Notes: a model not told the origin generated them from the sequence alone. Positions 6,265-14,429 are shown, counted from the stretch's first letter. The stretch: 17,305 bases of DNA from an uncultured Methylobacillus sp. (GCA_946481235.1 CAMLME010000018.1:1-17305); one strand, 5' to 3'. Numbers and translations are program-made.

Positions 6265-7365
6265 ATGCCAGATACCGCAGCCGACATCGAGCCGGATCAG
6301 CCGGCTGCATCAGATGCGCCACTCATGGCAGGGCTGGTGCTGGCGGCGGAAACAGGCGGACTACGTTACGTCGCCGACAACATTCCCGGCTTCAGCCGCA
6401 AGCAGACGAGAAGCGGCTTTCGATATCTGGATACCGCTGGCAAGCCATTAAACGACCCCGCACAGATCGCCCGCATCAAATCCCTCGCTATCCCCCCGGC
6501 CTGGACCGACGTCTGGATCTGTCCCGCTAAAAACGGTCACCTGCAAGCCACCGGTCGCGATGCACGCGGCCGCAAGCAATACCGCTACCACAAGAACTGG
6601 CGCGAGGTGCGCGACGAAGCCAAGTACGAACGCATGATAGGCTTCGCCATGCTGCTCCCCGCCATACGTGCCCGGCTAGAAGAAGACATCCGTCGCCCGG
6701 GCTTGAGCCGCGAAAAAGTCATCGCCACCATCATCCGCCTGCTCGACGTGACGATGATCCGAATCGGCAACGAAGAGTATGCCCAGGCCAACAAATCCTT
6801 CGGCCTCACCACGTTGCGCAACCGCCACGTCACCATCGAAGGCGCCGCCATCGAATTTAATTTCAAAGGCAAAAGCGGCATTGCGCATACCATCCGCATC
6901 ACCGAACCGCGCCTTGCACGCATCGTCCGGCGCATGCGCGAATTGCCGGGGCAGGAGCTGTTCCAGTACGTCGACAGCGAAGGTGCGCGCCACTCCATCG
7001 GCTCGGCCGATGTAAATGATTACCTCAAAACCATCACCGGCGAGAACTACACCGCCAAGGATTTCCGCACCTGGTCCGGCACCGTCCAGACTGTCATCGC
7101 GCTTAAAGCGCTCGGGCCGTCCGAAACCGTTACGGATGCAAAAAAGAAAATACGTGTAGCCATCGAAGTGGCTGCCAAAAAGCTCGGGAATACGCCGACA
7201 ATCTGCAGGAAGTGCTATGTGCATCCAGCGGTGCTGGAGGCTTATGAAAACGGGGTTTTGTATGAGGTTGCGGAGAAGAGGTTAAATGGAGAGATGCAGC
7301 CATTCATTGATGGGGAGGAGGCGTTTGCATTGGAGTTATTGCAGCATGCGTTGACGAGGCATTAG
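6265..7365 (+). CDS. DNA topoisomerase IB (poxvirus/eukaryote-like)
   Basis: 366 residues, typical of bacterial type IB topoisomerases, which relax supercoils through a 3'-phosphotyrosyl intermediate. The N-terminal domain contains ADNIPGFSRKQTRSGFRYLD and IPPAWTDVWICP. The catalytic domain starts near KQYRYHKNWREVRDEAKY. RIGNEEYAQANKSFGLTTLR, FNFKGKSGIAH, DFRTWSGT and the nucleophile Tyr318 in RKCYVHPAVLEAY supply the expected Arg, Lys, Arg, His and Tyr chemistry. The ATG at 6265 has no clear ribosome-binding site; ATG 6325 (MAGLVLAAETGG) is an alternative start. The last 60 bases of coding sequence are noticeably less GC-rich than the body. No obvious functional link to its neighbours is visible. 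Confidence 0.95.
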   Translation: MPDTAADIEPDQPAASDAPLMAGLVLAAETGGLRYVADNIPGFSRKQTRSGFRYLDTAGKPLNDPAQIARIKSLAIPPAWTDVWICPAKNGHLQATGRDARGRKQYRYHKNWREVRDEAKYERMIGFAMLLPAIRARLEEDIRRPGLSREKVIATIIRLLDVTMIRIGNEEYAQANKSFGLTTLRNRHVTIEGAAIEFNFKGKSGIAHTIRITEPRLARIVRRMRELPGQELFQYVDSEGARHSIGSADVNDYLKTITGENYTAKDFRTWSGTVQTVIALKALGPSETVTDAKKKIRVAIEVAAKKLGNTPTICRKCYVHPAVLEAYENGVLYEVAEKRLNGEMQPFIDGEEAFALELLQHALTRH

Positions 7366-7421
7366 GATACCTGCTTTACGCTTAACCCTTTAACCAGCAA
7401 TCGCAGGAGATATCTCAAGCA

Positions 7422-7751
7422 ATGTATTCATCGACATTCATCTTTGCCAAGAAGCAGTTTGATAATGACTTCTATCGCCTCGATCAGGCAATTGCAGAGG
7501 CCGCAAAGGAAATTCCTGGATATATGGGCGAAGAGGCTTGGGAGAACCCAGGTACCGGACTGGTTTCGAATGTCTACTATTGGGAAACTCTGGAGGCCCT
7601 GCAAGCTTTGGTTACGCACCCTAAGCACTTGGAAGCAAAAGCTGCTCAAGAAAATTGGCTGGATGGCTATCAAGTCATTATTTCTGAAGTCATCAAGACT
7701 TATGGCGATTCCAAGCTTACGAACTTGCCTACAGCTAAGCTTCCCCTTTGA
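7422..7751 (+). CDS. Small ABM-fold protein (antibiotic biosynthesis monooxygenase-like)
   Basis: 109 residues. AGGAGA lies about 12 bases before the ATG. The pattern MYSSTFIFAKKQFDNDFYRLDQAI, a middle PGYMGEEAWEN, VYYWETLEALQALVTHPKH and WLDGYQVIISEVIKTYG is the alpha/beta dimeric ferredoxin-like ABM/YgiN-type fold. The conserved WET-x3-L and H-x2-H/K elements are in place. Such proteins include quinol or haem-related oxygenases and many of unknown role. It precedes the peroxiredoxin gene by only 12 bp, so the two are probably one transcript, which would fit an oxidative-stress or quinone detoxification role (inference). The sequence is AT-richer than its neighbours. Confidence 0.8.
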   Translation: MYSSTFIFAKKQFDNDFYRLDQAIAEAAKEIPGYMGEEAWENPGTGLVSNVYYWETLEALQALVTHPKHLEAKAAQENWLDGYQVIISEVIKTYGDSKLTNLPTAKLPL

Positions 7752-7763
7752 AGCGTCGTCAGT

Positions 7764-8324
7764 GTGAATCCTGCCTTCTTGCAACTCCCTGTGAATTTAC
7801 CCATTCCTGCCGATGATGGCGCTGCGGCGCATCTTACGGGTTTGCTATTGCCTGACCTGGAGTTGCCGGGTACGGATGGCTCCTGCACTAAACTCGCCGG
7901 GCTACATGGGCGCTGGGTGATCTACATTTACCCCATGACCGGGCGTCCGGATGTGCCGTTGCCTGACGGCTGGGACGGTATTCCCGGCGCGCGCGGCTGT
8001 ACGCCGCAGTCGTGTGGTTTCAAGGATCATTTTGTCGAATTGCAGCGCTTGCGGACGGGCGTGTTCGGCTTGAGCACGCAGGCGAGCGATTACCAGCGCG
8101 AGGCGCGCGACCGGCTGCATTTACCGTTCGAGCTGCTGAGTGATACGGAGTTGAAGCTCAAGGCATTGCTGCGCCTGCCGACCTTCACCGTTGCTGGCAT
8201 GGAGTTGTACAAGCGACTCACCTTGATTGTCGAGGATGGGGTGATTGTGAAGGTGTTTTATCCGGTGTTTCCTCCTGACAGGAACGCGGACGAGGTGCTG
8301 GCCTGGTTGCGACTAGGCGCTTAG
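7764..8324 (+). CDS. PrxQ/BCP-like peroxiredoxin
   Basis: 186 residues from a GTG at 7764. A thioredoxin-like fold starts near GLLLPDLELPGTDGSCTKLAGLHGRWVIYIYP. Two cysteines in GCTPQSCGF, Cys79 and Cys84, have the C-x4-C spacing of PrxQ/BCP, so Cys79 is probably peroxidatic and Cys84 resolving. Compared with the compact BCP active-site loop (YP-x4-PGCT), there is an insert of about 15 residues between YP (56-57) and GC (78-79), and the Thr normally three residues before the Cys is missing. The Arg in KRLTLIVEDG probably serves the active site. It reduces peroxides in the cytoplasm using an unknown thiol donor. It follows the ABM-fold gene by 12 bp and converges on the C-S lyase gene with a 10-bp gap. 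Confidence 0.88.
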   Translation: MNPAFLQLPVNLPIPADDGAAAHLTGLLLPDLELPGTDGSCTKLAGLHGRWVIYIYPMTGRPDVPLPDGWDGIPGARGCTPQSCGFKDHFVELQRLRTGVFGLSTQASDYQREARDRLHLPFELLSDTELKLKALLRLPTFTVAGMELYKRLTLIVEDGVIVKVFYPVFPPDRNADEVLAWLRLGA

Positions 8325-8334
8325 CGCCTCGATT

Positions 8335-9495
8335 CTACCCAATCGCCGCTTTCAATTTCCCCAATGCTTCCATCACCAAGCTTCGCGGCGCGCCGATATT
8401 CATCCGCATGAATCCCGAGCCGCCCATGCCGAAGGCGACGCCGGGCGAGAGGCCGAGGCCGGCTTCGTGGATCATGAAGCGTTTCAGCTCCGCGTCGTCC
8501 ATGCCAAATTCGCGGCAGTCCAGCCAGATCAGGTAAGTGCCTTCGGGTTGGATCAGGCGGATTTTCGGCAATTCCTTTTCGATGTAGTCCGTAACTTCAT
8601 CGCGGGTCTGCTGCAGATAGGCCATCAGGCTTTCCAGCCACGGTGCGCCTTCGCGGTAGGCAGCTTCGAAGGCAACCAGGCTGAAGGGGTTGCCGGCGGT
8701 CATGTGCACCATGTCCAGCACCTTGTTGATCTTCGCGCGGCGTGCGGGGTCGGGGACAATCAATGCGGAAAGGCCGAGCCCGGGGATGTTGAAGGTTTTG
8801 CTCGGGGCGATGGCGGTGACGATATTCGTGACGTCGTCGGTCAGCGTCGCGAGGGCATGGTGGCGGTATTCCGGATAGATCAGGTCGGCGTGGATTTCGT
8901 CGGCCAATATCGTGAGGTCGTGGCGGCGGGCGATGTCGAGCACGCGTTTGAGTTCTTCCGGCTGCCAGACGCGCCCGACCGGGTTGTGCGGTGAGCAGAG
9001 CAGCAGCAGTTTGGCTTCTTGCGCGCATTGTTCCAGGTGCTCGAAATCGATGCTGTAGCGACTATTGTCGAGCTTGAGCGGATTCTGCACGAGCCGCCGC
9101 CCGGTTTTGGTAGCGGCCGAGAAAAACGGAAAATACACCGGCGGCTGCACGATGACGCCTTCGTCCGGTTCCGTCAGCGCCATCGCCACGGCATTGAGCG
9201 AAGGCACCACGCCGGGCACGAGCACGATCCATTCGCGCTGGATGGCCCACGCATGGCGCGTCTTCATCCAGTCGATCAGCGCGGCGTACACGCCCTCTGG
9301 CGGCAGGGTGTAGCCGTAGATGGGGTGCGTGGCGCGTGCTATCAGCGCGCGGGTGACGGCTTCGGGCGCAGCGAAATCCATGTCAGCCACCCACAGCGGC
9401 TGCACGTCGCTGGTGCCGAAATAGGCTTCGCGGCCATCGTATTTGAGCGCACTTGTGCCTTCGCGCGGGATCACGCGGTCGAAATCGAAACTCAA
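8335..9495 (-). CDS. MalY/PatB-type PLP-dependent C-S lyase, probable ovothiol sulfoxide lyase (OvoB)
   Basis: 386 residues from a TTG at 9495, or 391 from a GTG at 9510. I prefer the TTG: GGAG lies eight bases before it, the product then begins SFDFDRVIPREGTSALKYD like MalY/PatB proteins, and TTG overlaps the ovoA stop as TTGA. This is a fold-type I aminotransferase-like lyase. Residue numbers are for the GTG form (subtract 5 for TTG): PLWVADMDFAAPEAV (38-52), PHNPVGRVW (174-182), ADEIH with the PLP Asp204, and SKTFNIPG with Schiff-base Lys238. MalY/PatB enzymes cleave cystathionine-type C-S bonds. Next to OvoA, it most likely cleaves 5-histidylcysteine sulfoxide to 5-thiohistidine, the OvoB step. 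The function is inferred from context; generic cystathionine beta-lyase activity is the alternative. Confidence 0.88.
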   Translation of the reverse strand: MSFDFDRVIPREGTSALKYDGREAYFGTSDVQPLWVADMDFAAPEAVTRALIARATHPIYGYTLPPEGVYAALIDWMKTRHAWAIQREWIVLVPGVVPSLNAVAMALTEPDEGVIVQPPVYFPFFSAATKTGRRLVQNPLKLDNSRYSIDFEHLEQCAQEAKLLLLCSPHNPVGRVWQPEELKRVLDIARRHDLTILADEIHADLIYPEYRHHALATLTDDVTNIVTAIAPSKTFNIPGLGLSALIVPDPARRAKINKVLDMVHMTAGNPFSLVAFEAAYREGAPWLESLMAYLQQTRDEVTDYIEKELPKIRLIQPEGTYLIWLDCREFGMDDAELKRFMIHEAGLGLSPGVAFGMGGSGFMRMNIGAPRSLVMEALGKLKAAIG

Positions 9496-11606
9496 CGCAC
9501 CTTCTCCCACACCGTGACTTCAGAGATTGTGTGCTGGAATTTACGGCGCGTTTCGCGGATGACGAAAGGCACCTCCAGCGGGCCCTGGACCAGCCGGAAA
9601 TGTGGCCCGAGTTCGATTTTCAACCCGTCGAGCGTGCTCATGTTTTCGCCGGATTGCTTGAATCCGCCTATCCATTCTTCGCGTGGGGTGTGTTCTTCCA
9701 GCCAGGTGTAGGGCGAGGCGATCAGCAGCAGGCCGCCGGGGTTGAGCCGCTCGTGCACGGTGCCGAGGAACTTGCGCGGGCTGTAGAGGCGGTCGATCAG
9801 GTTGGCGGCGAGGATGAGGTCGTAGCCGGCAAAATGCGGTTTCAGGTTGCAGGCGTCGCCCTGGAAGAATTCCACCTTGTCGCGCACATCATCCAGCCCA
9901 AGATCGGACAGCCTGCGTTCCTTGTAGAACACCAGTTCGCCTTCGTCGGCGAGGGTGTAACGCAGCACGCCCTGCTGCGCGAGTTGCACGCCCAGCCCGA
10001 TAAAGCGCGCCGAGAAGTCGATGCCGGTGACATGCTCGAAGTGTTTTGCCAATTCAAAGGTTGCGCGGCCGGCAGCGCAGCCGAGATCCAGCGCGCGGCG
10101 CGCCGGTTTGCCTTGCATGGCCGCAATGGCGATTTCGCTTAATGCCTTGGAGAAATTCGGCACGTTGTAATAGATGTCGCCATAGTGGAATTCGGCGTAT
10201 TCCGACAGCATCTTGTCGGTTTCGTAATGCGAGGCGGGCATCGCTTCGGGCGGCTCGTTATCCGAAATCACATAGCGGAAACCGGCATGCTGGAAGAAAT
10301 GGCGGCGGAAGGCATAGCGGGCGCTTTTCAAGGATTCGTTGCCGCATGAAACCCACGAGCCGCCCTTCATCAGGTTGTGGCGGTTGTCGTAGGTGGGCAC
10401 CGTGAAGTCGTCATAAAGCGGGTGCACCTTGAAGCCGTCGAACGGATAGATCGGCGTTTCCGTCCATTGCCACACGTTGCCGACCACGTCGTACAACTCA
10501 CCTTGGCGGAATTGGGTGACCGGACAGGAAGAGGCGCAATGGTCGAGATGAATGTTTGCTGCAGCAGGTCGGTCGGCCGGGACTTCCGAAAGTCCGGCAA
10601 CCTCATGCAGGCGATACCACTCGTCTTCAGTCGGCATGCGCACAGGTTGGCCGGTTTCGGCTTTTTTCCAGTTACAGAAGGCCTTGGCTTCGTGATAATT
10701 CACTTCCGCCGGCCAATCCCACGGCATCGCGACTTCTTCCGTCATCAAACGCAGCCGCCAGGCGCTGCCGTCTGGCACCCAGAAAGTGGGATGCTGCACT
10801 TTGGTGTAGTCCTTCCAGTGGCGGCCTTCGTCTTCCCAGTAGCTGTCGTTGCCGTAACCGCCGGCTTCGACGAACCCGAGGAATTCATGGTTGCTGACCA
10901 GGTAACGACTGACCTGGAACGCCGGTACTTCGGCTTCATGGCTGCCGTATTCGTTGTCCCAACCGTAAGTTGGATCAGATGCCGGCTTGCCCAGCCGTAC
11001 CGAACCGGCGGGGATATCGACGATATCGTTGTGCGGCGCGTCGCCACTGACTTGGCAGGGTAGCCACTCCGGGTGCGGCTTCACGTAATGCAATGAATGC
11101 TGCCGGATCAGGACGGACGAGGTTTCGAGATGGATGCGTTCGTGTTCGATGCCCATCAGGATCGGCCACCACGGATGATCCCAGTCTATGGGCAGCGCGA
11201 GCGGCGTGTTCGCGATCACTTCATCGATTACCCGGCGCATCTCGGCGCGGTAAGTGCGCACTTCGGCCACGGTCGGCCATTTGTAGTTGGTTTCGTCGAG
11301 ATCGTCCCAGCTCATTTCATCGACGCCGATGGCGAACATCGATTCAAAATCGGGGTTGAGACGTTGCGGCACCAGCCCGGCCAGCACGAGCTTGTTGATG
11401 AAAAAGGTCGCGGTATGGCCGAAATAGAAAATCAGCGGATGGCGCAGCGCAATCGGCTTGCGGTAAAAAGCCTCGTCGCTGGCGAGCGTTTCGAACAACT
11501 GCTCGTAGCGGTCGCATGTGGCATGGAAGTAGTCGCGGATTTCCTGACGTTTGCGTTCGGTATCGGAGCCGTTCAGCAAGGGAGTACGGTTAAAAAGAGT
11601 TCTCAT
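9492..11606 (-). CDS. ovoA: Bifunctional OvoA: 5-histidylcysteine sulfoxide synthase / thiohistidine N-methyltransferase
   Basis: 704 residues from the ATG at 11606; a TTG six bases upstream is less likely. The three parts of OvoA are all present. An N-terminal DinB-like domain carries FGHT (His64) and HERIHLE (His155, His159), the H...HxxxHxE ligands of the non-haem iron. A formylglycine-generating-enzyme-like domain spans about 190-440 (VRLGKPASDPTYGWDNEYG, MPTEDEWYRLHE, VGNVWQWTETP, LMKGGSW, YAFRRHFF). A class I SAM methyltransferase starts near residue 504 (ALDLGCAAG, VTGIDFS). OvoA joins Cys sulfur to C5 of His using O2, and the C-terminal domain N-methylates thiohistidine to ovothiol A. 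The stop codon overlaps the start of the C-S lyase gene, so the two are translationally coupled. Confidence 0.96.
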   Translation of the reverse strand: MRTLFNRTPLLNGSDTERKRQEIRDYFHATCDRYEQLFETLASDEAFYRKPIALRHPLIFYFGHTATFFINKLVLAGLVPQRLNPDFESMFAIGVDEMSWDDLDETNYKWPTVAEVRTYRAEMRRVIDEVIANTPLALPIDWDHPWWPILMGIEHERIHLETSSVLIRQHSLHYVKPHPEWLPCQVSGDAPHNDIVDIPAGSVRLGKPASDPTYGWDNEYGSHEAEVPAFQVSRYLVSNHEFLGFVEAGGYGNDSYWEDEGRHWKDYTKVQHPTFWVPDGSAWRLRLMTEEVAMPWDWPAEVNYHEAKAFCNWKKAETGQPVRMPTEDEWYRLHEVAGLSEVPADRPAAANIHLDHCASSCPVTQFRQGELYDVVGNVWQWTETPIYPFDGFKVHPLYDDFTVPTYDNRHNLMKGGSWVSCGNESLKSARYAFRRHFFQHAGFRYVISDNEPPEAMPASHYETDKMLSEYAEFHYGDIYYNVPNFSKALSEIAIAAMQGKPARRALDLGCAAGRATFELAKHFEHVTGIDFSARFIGLGVQLAQQGVLRYTLADEGELVFYKERRLSDLGLDDVRDKVEFFQGDACNLKPHFAGYDLILAANLIDRLYSPRKFLGTVHERLNPGGLLLIASPYTWLEEHTPREEWIGGFKQSGENMSTLDGLKIELGPHFRLVQGPLEVPFVIRETRRKFQHTISEVTVWEKVR

Positions 11607-11793
11607 GGTCAAGCATAGTCAATCGTTAGCGGCAATGGTTCGATTAAACATCATGCCGATGACGATGTCATGCTTAAGTCGCAACTATGTGGACATAGAG
11701 GTAGGATGGATGAGCGGAAGGCGTGATTCGCCGAAAGCGGACGCCGCGGGGTGAAGTGCGCTCAAGTCCCCATCTGACGAAAGTACAGGAGAG

Positions 11794-11827
11794 CCCGTAG
11801 CGTTGGCGTCTCTGCCAGCGCTACGGG
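11794..11827. repeat. 14-bp stem hairpin downstream of the chemoreceptor gene
   Basis: CCCGTAGCGTTGGC (11794-11807) and GCCAGCGCTACGGG (11814-11827) form a 14-bp stem with one G-T pair and a six-base loop. There is no T-run on either strand. It lies 44 bp after the chemoreceptor stop and about 190 bp before ovoA. It could be a REP-like element or act as a 3' end for the chemoreceptor mRNA. Confidence 0.7.
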
Positions 11828-11870
11828 TTGGTGTCTGGCGAACGGTGGAGTGAACCGCGACAGGCATACC

Positions 11871-14036
11871 TCAGGCCGAGAACTTGTTCACCGCTTTCTG
11901 CAAATCCGTCGCAAGCTGTTCCAGCGTATAAGCGGCACGCGAGGCATCCTGTACCTGCGCGTTGTTTTCACCGGCCATGCGCGCGATCTGTTCGATGTTC
12001 TGTGCGATGTCGGCGCCGGTTTTGCTCTGTTCGCGCGTTGCCATGACGATTTCTCCTACCATCCTTCGCGTGTGATCAGCGCCGCCATTGATTTTTTCCA
12101 GCGATTCGCCGGCACGGGCAGCTAGCGCAACGCCGCGCTCGGCCTGATCGCGGCAGACTTGCATGGTTTCGACCGCGCGTTGCGTTTCTTCCTGGATGGT
12201 GCCGACCATGCCGGTGATTTCGGTGGTGGATTGCGCGGTGCGTTCCGCCAGCTTGCGAACCTCATCGGCCACCACGGCAAAACCGCGGCCTTGCTCGCCG
12301 GCGCGCGCAGCCTCGATGGCGGCGTTGAGTGCGAGCAGATTGGTCTGGTCTGCGATTTCCTTGATAACGTTGAGGATCACGCTGATTTCGTCCGAGCGCC
12401 GGTCGAGATTGGAAATCAGGCTGGAGAGATCAGCGATGGACCCCGCAGTCTTCTGCATTTCATGAATGGCATCACGCACGACGTGTTTGCCTTCCTCCGA
12501 GAGATCGCTGGCGTTGCGCGAAATTTCTTCGGTGGAATTGGCGTGCGAGGAAACTTGCGCGATGCTGGCGCTCATCTGTTCCACCGCGCCTGCGGTGGCA
12601 GTCGCCGAGTTGTTCTGGTGATGCGAGCTTTCTGCCACTTTCGCCGAAATCTTGCTCAATGACGAAGCCGAGGCCCCCACGCGCTCGGCCACGCCAAGGA
12701 CGCTGCTCACGGTATCGTCGATCTTGTCGACGAAACTGTTGGTCCAGCGCCCGATATCGCCAATTTCGTCGTGCACCAGCGTATCCCAGTCCAGCCGCCG
12801 TTCAAGCGAACCGCCGCATTCGGCGGTATCCAGCAGGAAATGCGAAATACCGTCCAAACGCTTCGAAAGCGGCCTGAGCGTGGTGAAATGGAAAAGCAGC
12901 ATGGCCGCAACCAACGTCACCTGTGCCAGTACCAGCATGTCGATCAGGGCAGGGTGCAGAAAAATCCAGACGCCGGAGAGCAGGGCCGCACTTCCTAGGC
13001 CAATGACTGCCAGCCGTTTGATCATGCGGTAAGGCAGCGGGCGGCGGCGATACACCTCTTCCAGGTCGCCTTCGCACATCATCCCCCAGCGGTCGGGCGA
13101 GCCGGGCATCTCGAAAGTGAGGCCCTTGCCGACGACAGGGATGTGACGGTAATCCGGATACCCGGGATAAGTGACGAACAGGTTCTGCCCGCGCCGGATG
13201 GTTTCGCGCACGCCGGGGTGGAGGTCGTTGGTCGCTGGGTCGGTAAAGCGCAGTTCCAGCTCGGTATGGTTGCTGACCTTGACGGTGCCGAAAGAGGTGC
13301 GAACACCGCTTTTCAGATTATCGCCGCCGGTGAATGCGCCGTCCTCGAAGCGCGAGCGCGACAGCGCGGTGCCAGGTTTGATGGCAGGGTCGAAGCGGGA
13401 CTCGACCATGAAAACGTAATTGTCGCCGGAGTCGCGGTAAACATGCCCGGCCTCGCGCTGGATGATGTCGCTCATCGCATCGTTGGGAATGCGCCCGCAC
13501 AGGCAGCCCACGGTTTTTCCGCTGCGCACGATGGGCTGGTAGAACATCAGCGTCACCGCATCGTGAAACTTGGAGGAAGTCGGGCCGATGTCCTGCGTTA
13601 GCGGGTCAAGGTAAGGCCCATGCAGAAAGCGCGCTTTCAGGCCTTCCGACAATGCCTTGGGGTTCAGGTCGTTCTTGCCGATATGCCTGGCGCAAGTGGA
13701 AGCGAGCACTTTGCCGGCAGTGTCGACAACGAACAGCTCGGAATAATCCTCCGCATGCGACAGCCACTCCGTCAGCAGCGCCTGAAGGTTGTCGTTCTGC
13801 TCTTCAGCAATTTGCCGCGCCAGCGCCCCCAGGAATTCCCAATTGCCATCCGCCCAATGAATGAGATGCTGGCGCCGGGTATGCGCAATGCCTTCAAACG
13901 TTTTCTCGACAACCGGGTAAGTCTCGCGATTCAGCCAGCACGACCAACCCATGCGCAGCTTCCCGGTCGCCCCCAGCCACGGCAACCAGCGCCGCTCGGT
14001 TGATGAAAAATCTGCCTCGTAACTTTTCAAATGCAT
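11871..14036 (-). CDS. Methyl-accepting chemotaxis protein with N-terminal Cache-like domain and central two-TM hairpin
   Basis: 721 residues from the ATG at 14036, which has a strong GGAGGAG site seven bases upstream. Longer in-frame starts at 14135 and 14093 lack one and overlap a terminator. Residues 1-340 hold no membrane segment. They contain a Cache/PAS-like part ([17 protein letters not shown] at 97-113, [25 protein letters not shown] at 157-181), followed by a second region to [17 protein letters not shown]. Two adjacent membrane helices (about 342-360 and 363-385) lead into a HAMP-like linker. The methyl-accepting domain follows, with the hairpin tip [20 protein letters not shown] at 560-579 and [18 protein letters not shown] after it. 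It should relay signals to CheA/CheW. By this topology the sensor part faces the cytoplasm, unlike classical receptors. No che genes are nearby. The transcript has a structured leader. Confidence 0.93.
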   Translation of the reverse strand: MHLKSYEADFSSTERRWLPWLGATGKLRMGWSCWLNRETYPVVEKTFEGIAHTRRQHLIHWADGNWEFLGALARQIAEEQNDNLQALLTEWLSHAEDYSELFVVDTAGKVLASTCARHIGKNDLNPKALSEGLKARFLHGPYLDPLTQDIGPTSSKFHDAVTLMFYQPIVRSGKTVGCLCGRIPNDAMSDIIQREAGHVYRDSGDNYVFMVESRFDPAIKPGTALSRSRFEDGAFTGGDNLKSGVRTSFGTVKVSNHTELELRFTDPATNDLHPGVRETIRRGQNLFVTYPGYPDYRHIPVVGKGLTFEMPGSPDRWGMMCEGDLEEVYRRRPLPYRMIKRLAVIGLGSAALLSGVWIFLHPALIDMLVLAQVTLVAAMLLFHFTTLRPLSKRLDGISHFLLDTAECGGSLERRLDWDTLVHDEIGDIGRWTNSFVDKIDDTVSSVLGVAERVGASASSLSKISAKVAESSHHQNNSATATAGAVEQMSASIAQVSSHANSTEEISRNASDLSEEGKHVVRDAIHEMQKTAGSIADLSSLISNLDRRSDEISVILNVIKEIADQTNLLALNAAIEAARAGEQGRGFAVVADEVRKLAERTAQSTTEITGMVGTIQEETQRAVETMQVCRDQAERGVALAARAGESLEKINGGADHTRRMVGEIVMATREQSKTGADIAQNIEQIARMAGENNAQVQDASRAAYTLEQLATDLQKAVNKFSA

Positions 14037-14098
14037 TGCGTTTCTCCTCCGCTCTCGCCGATCTTTGCCGACTAGTTTTTTTACGGTACGCATGGACG

Positions 14099-14148
14099 AA
14101 AAAAAACGCCCATAACCCACAGCGATGAGAATCACTGAAGTTATGGAC
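14099..14148 (-). terminator. Intrinsic terminator inside the chemoreceptor leader (attenuator candidate)
   Basis: On the minus strand GTCCATAAC (14148-14140) pairs with GTTATGGGC (14116-14108) as a 9-bp stem with one G-T pair, plus an inner CAG/CTG pairing, and is followed by eight T (14106-14099). It lies about 60 bp before the chemoreceptor start, not after a gene. The small membrane protein gene further upstream already has its own terminator at 14344-14383. A leader attenuator is therefore the more natural reading. Confidence 0.75.
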
Positions 14149-14194
14149 GTCGTTGTCCGGATGGCGACCCCGCCGTTGGGGTCGCTCGTTATGG
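14149..14194 (-). ncRNA. Leader RNA with two AACGRC-loop hairpins, riboswitch candidate
   Basis: Read on the minus strand, the leader first gives CCATAAC (14194-14188), identical to the left arm of the terminator. Next comes an 8-bp hairpin GCGACCCC/GGGGTCGC with loop AACGGC. A second small hairpin GGAC/GTCC follows with loop AACGAC. Both loops therefore contain the ACGR motif. Two ACGR-loop hairpins followed by an expression platform is the architecture of guanidine-II (mini-ykkC) riboswitches. The A-C bases closing these loops differ from the Watson-Crick closing pair I know for that class, so a variant, another class, or chance are all open. Confidence 0.4.
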
Positions 14195-14200
14195 AGAGGA

Positions 14201-14229
14201 AATATAAACGAGTAATGTAGTCGCCACAA
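14201..14229 (-). promoter_or_regulatory. Sigma70-like promoter of the chemoreceptor leader
   Basis: On the minus strand TTGTGG (14229-14224) and TATATT (14206-14201) are 17 bp apart, putting initiation near 14194, right at the leader structure. An 8-bp inverted repeat, CGCCACAA at 14222-14229 and TTGTGGCG at 14259-14266, overlaps the -35 and could be an operator. Confidence 0.5.
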
Positions 14230-14343
14230 TCAATTTGATCCGCAATCCCATAAATAGGTTGTGGCGCCCATAAAAGTACGGAGCCGGCGATTTTGGTCGG
14301 TTGCTATTCAGGCCAAAAAATTTCACTCACATCCGAGGGTGGA

Positions 14344-14383
14344 CCAATAAAAAAGGCTCGCTTATGCGGGCCGTTTTTATTGG
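14344..14383. terminator. Bidirectional terminator 1 (CCAATAAAAA...TTTTTATTGG)
   Basis: A long hairpin with A-tract and T-tract arms around a GC-rich GGCTCGC/GCGGGCC stem and a TTAT loop, so it works in both directions. It ends transcription from the small membrane protein gene (-), whose stop is at 14430. It is closely similar to the terminator at 14899-14940. Confidence 0.88.
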
Positions 14384-14429
14384 GTTGAAGTCAACAAGAT
14401 ATTCCGGATGATATTTCGCAGTGGCATCC

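Noticed and set aside
9453..10142. 229-codon plus-strand frame opposite ovoA
   Set aside because: Antisense shadow of the methyltransferase domain; several similar frames occur opposite ovoA because of codon bias.
14099..14148. Terminator before the chemoreceptor as the end of an upstream gene
   Set aside because: The only upstream gene on that strand already has a terminator at 14344-14383, and a promoter candidate lies between the two, so a leader role is preferred, though not proven.
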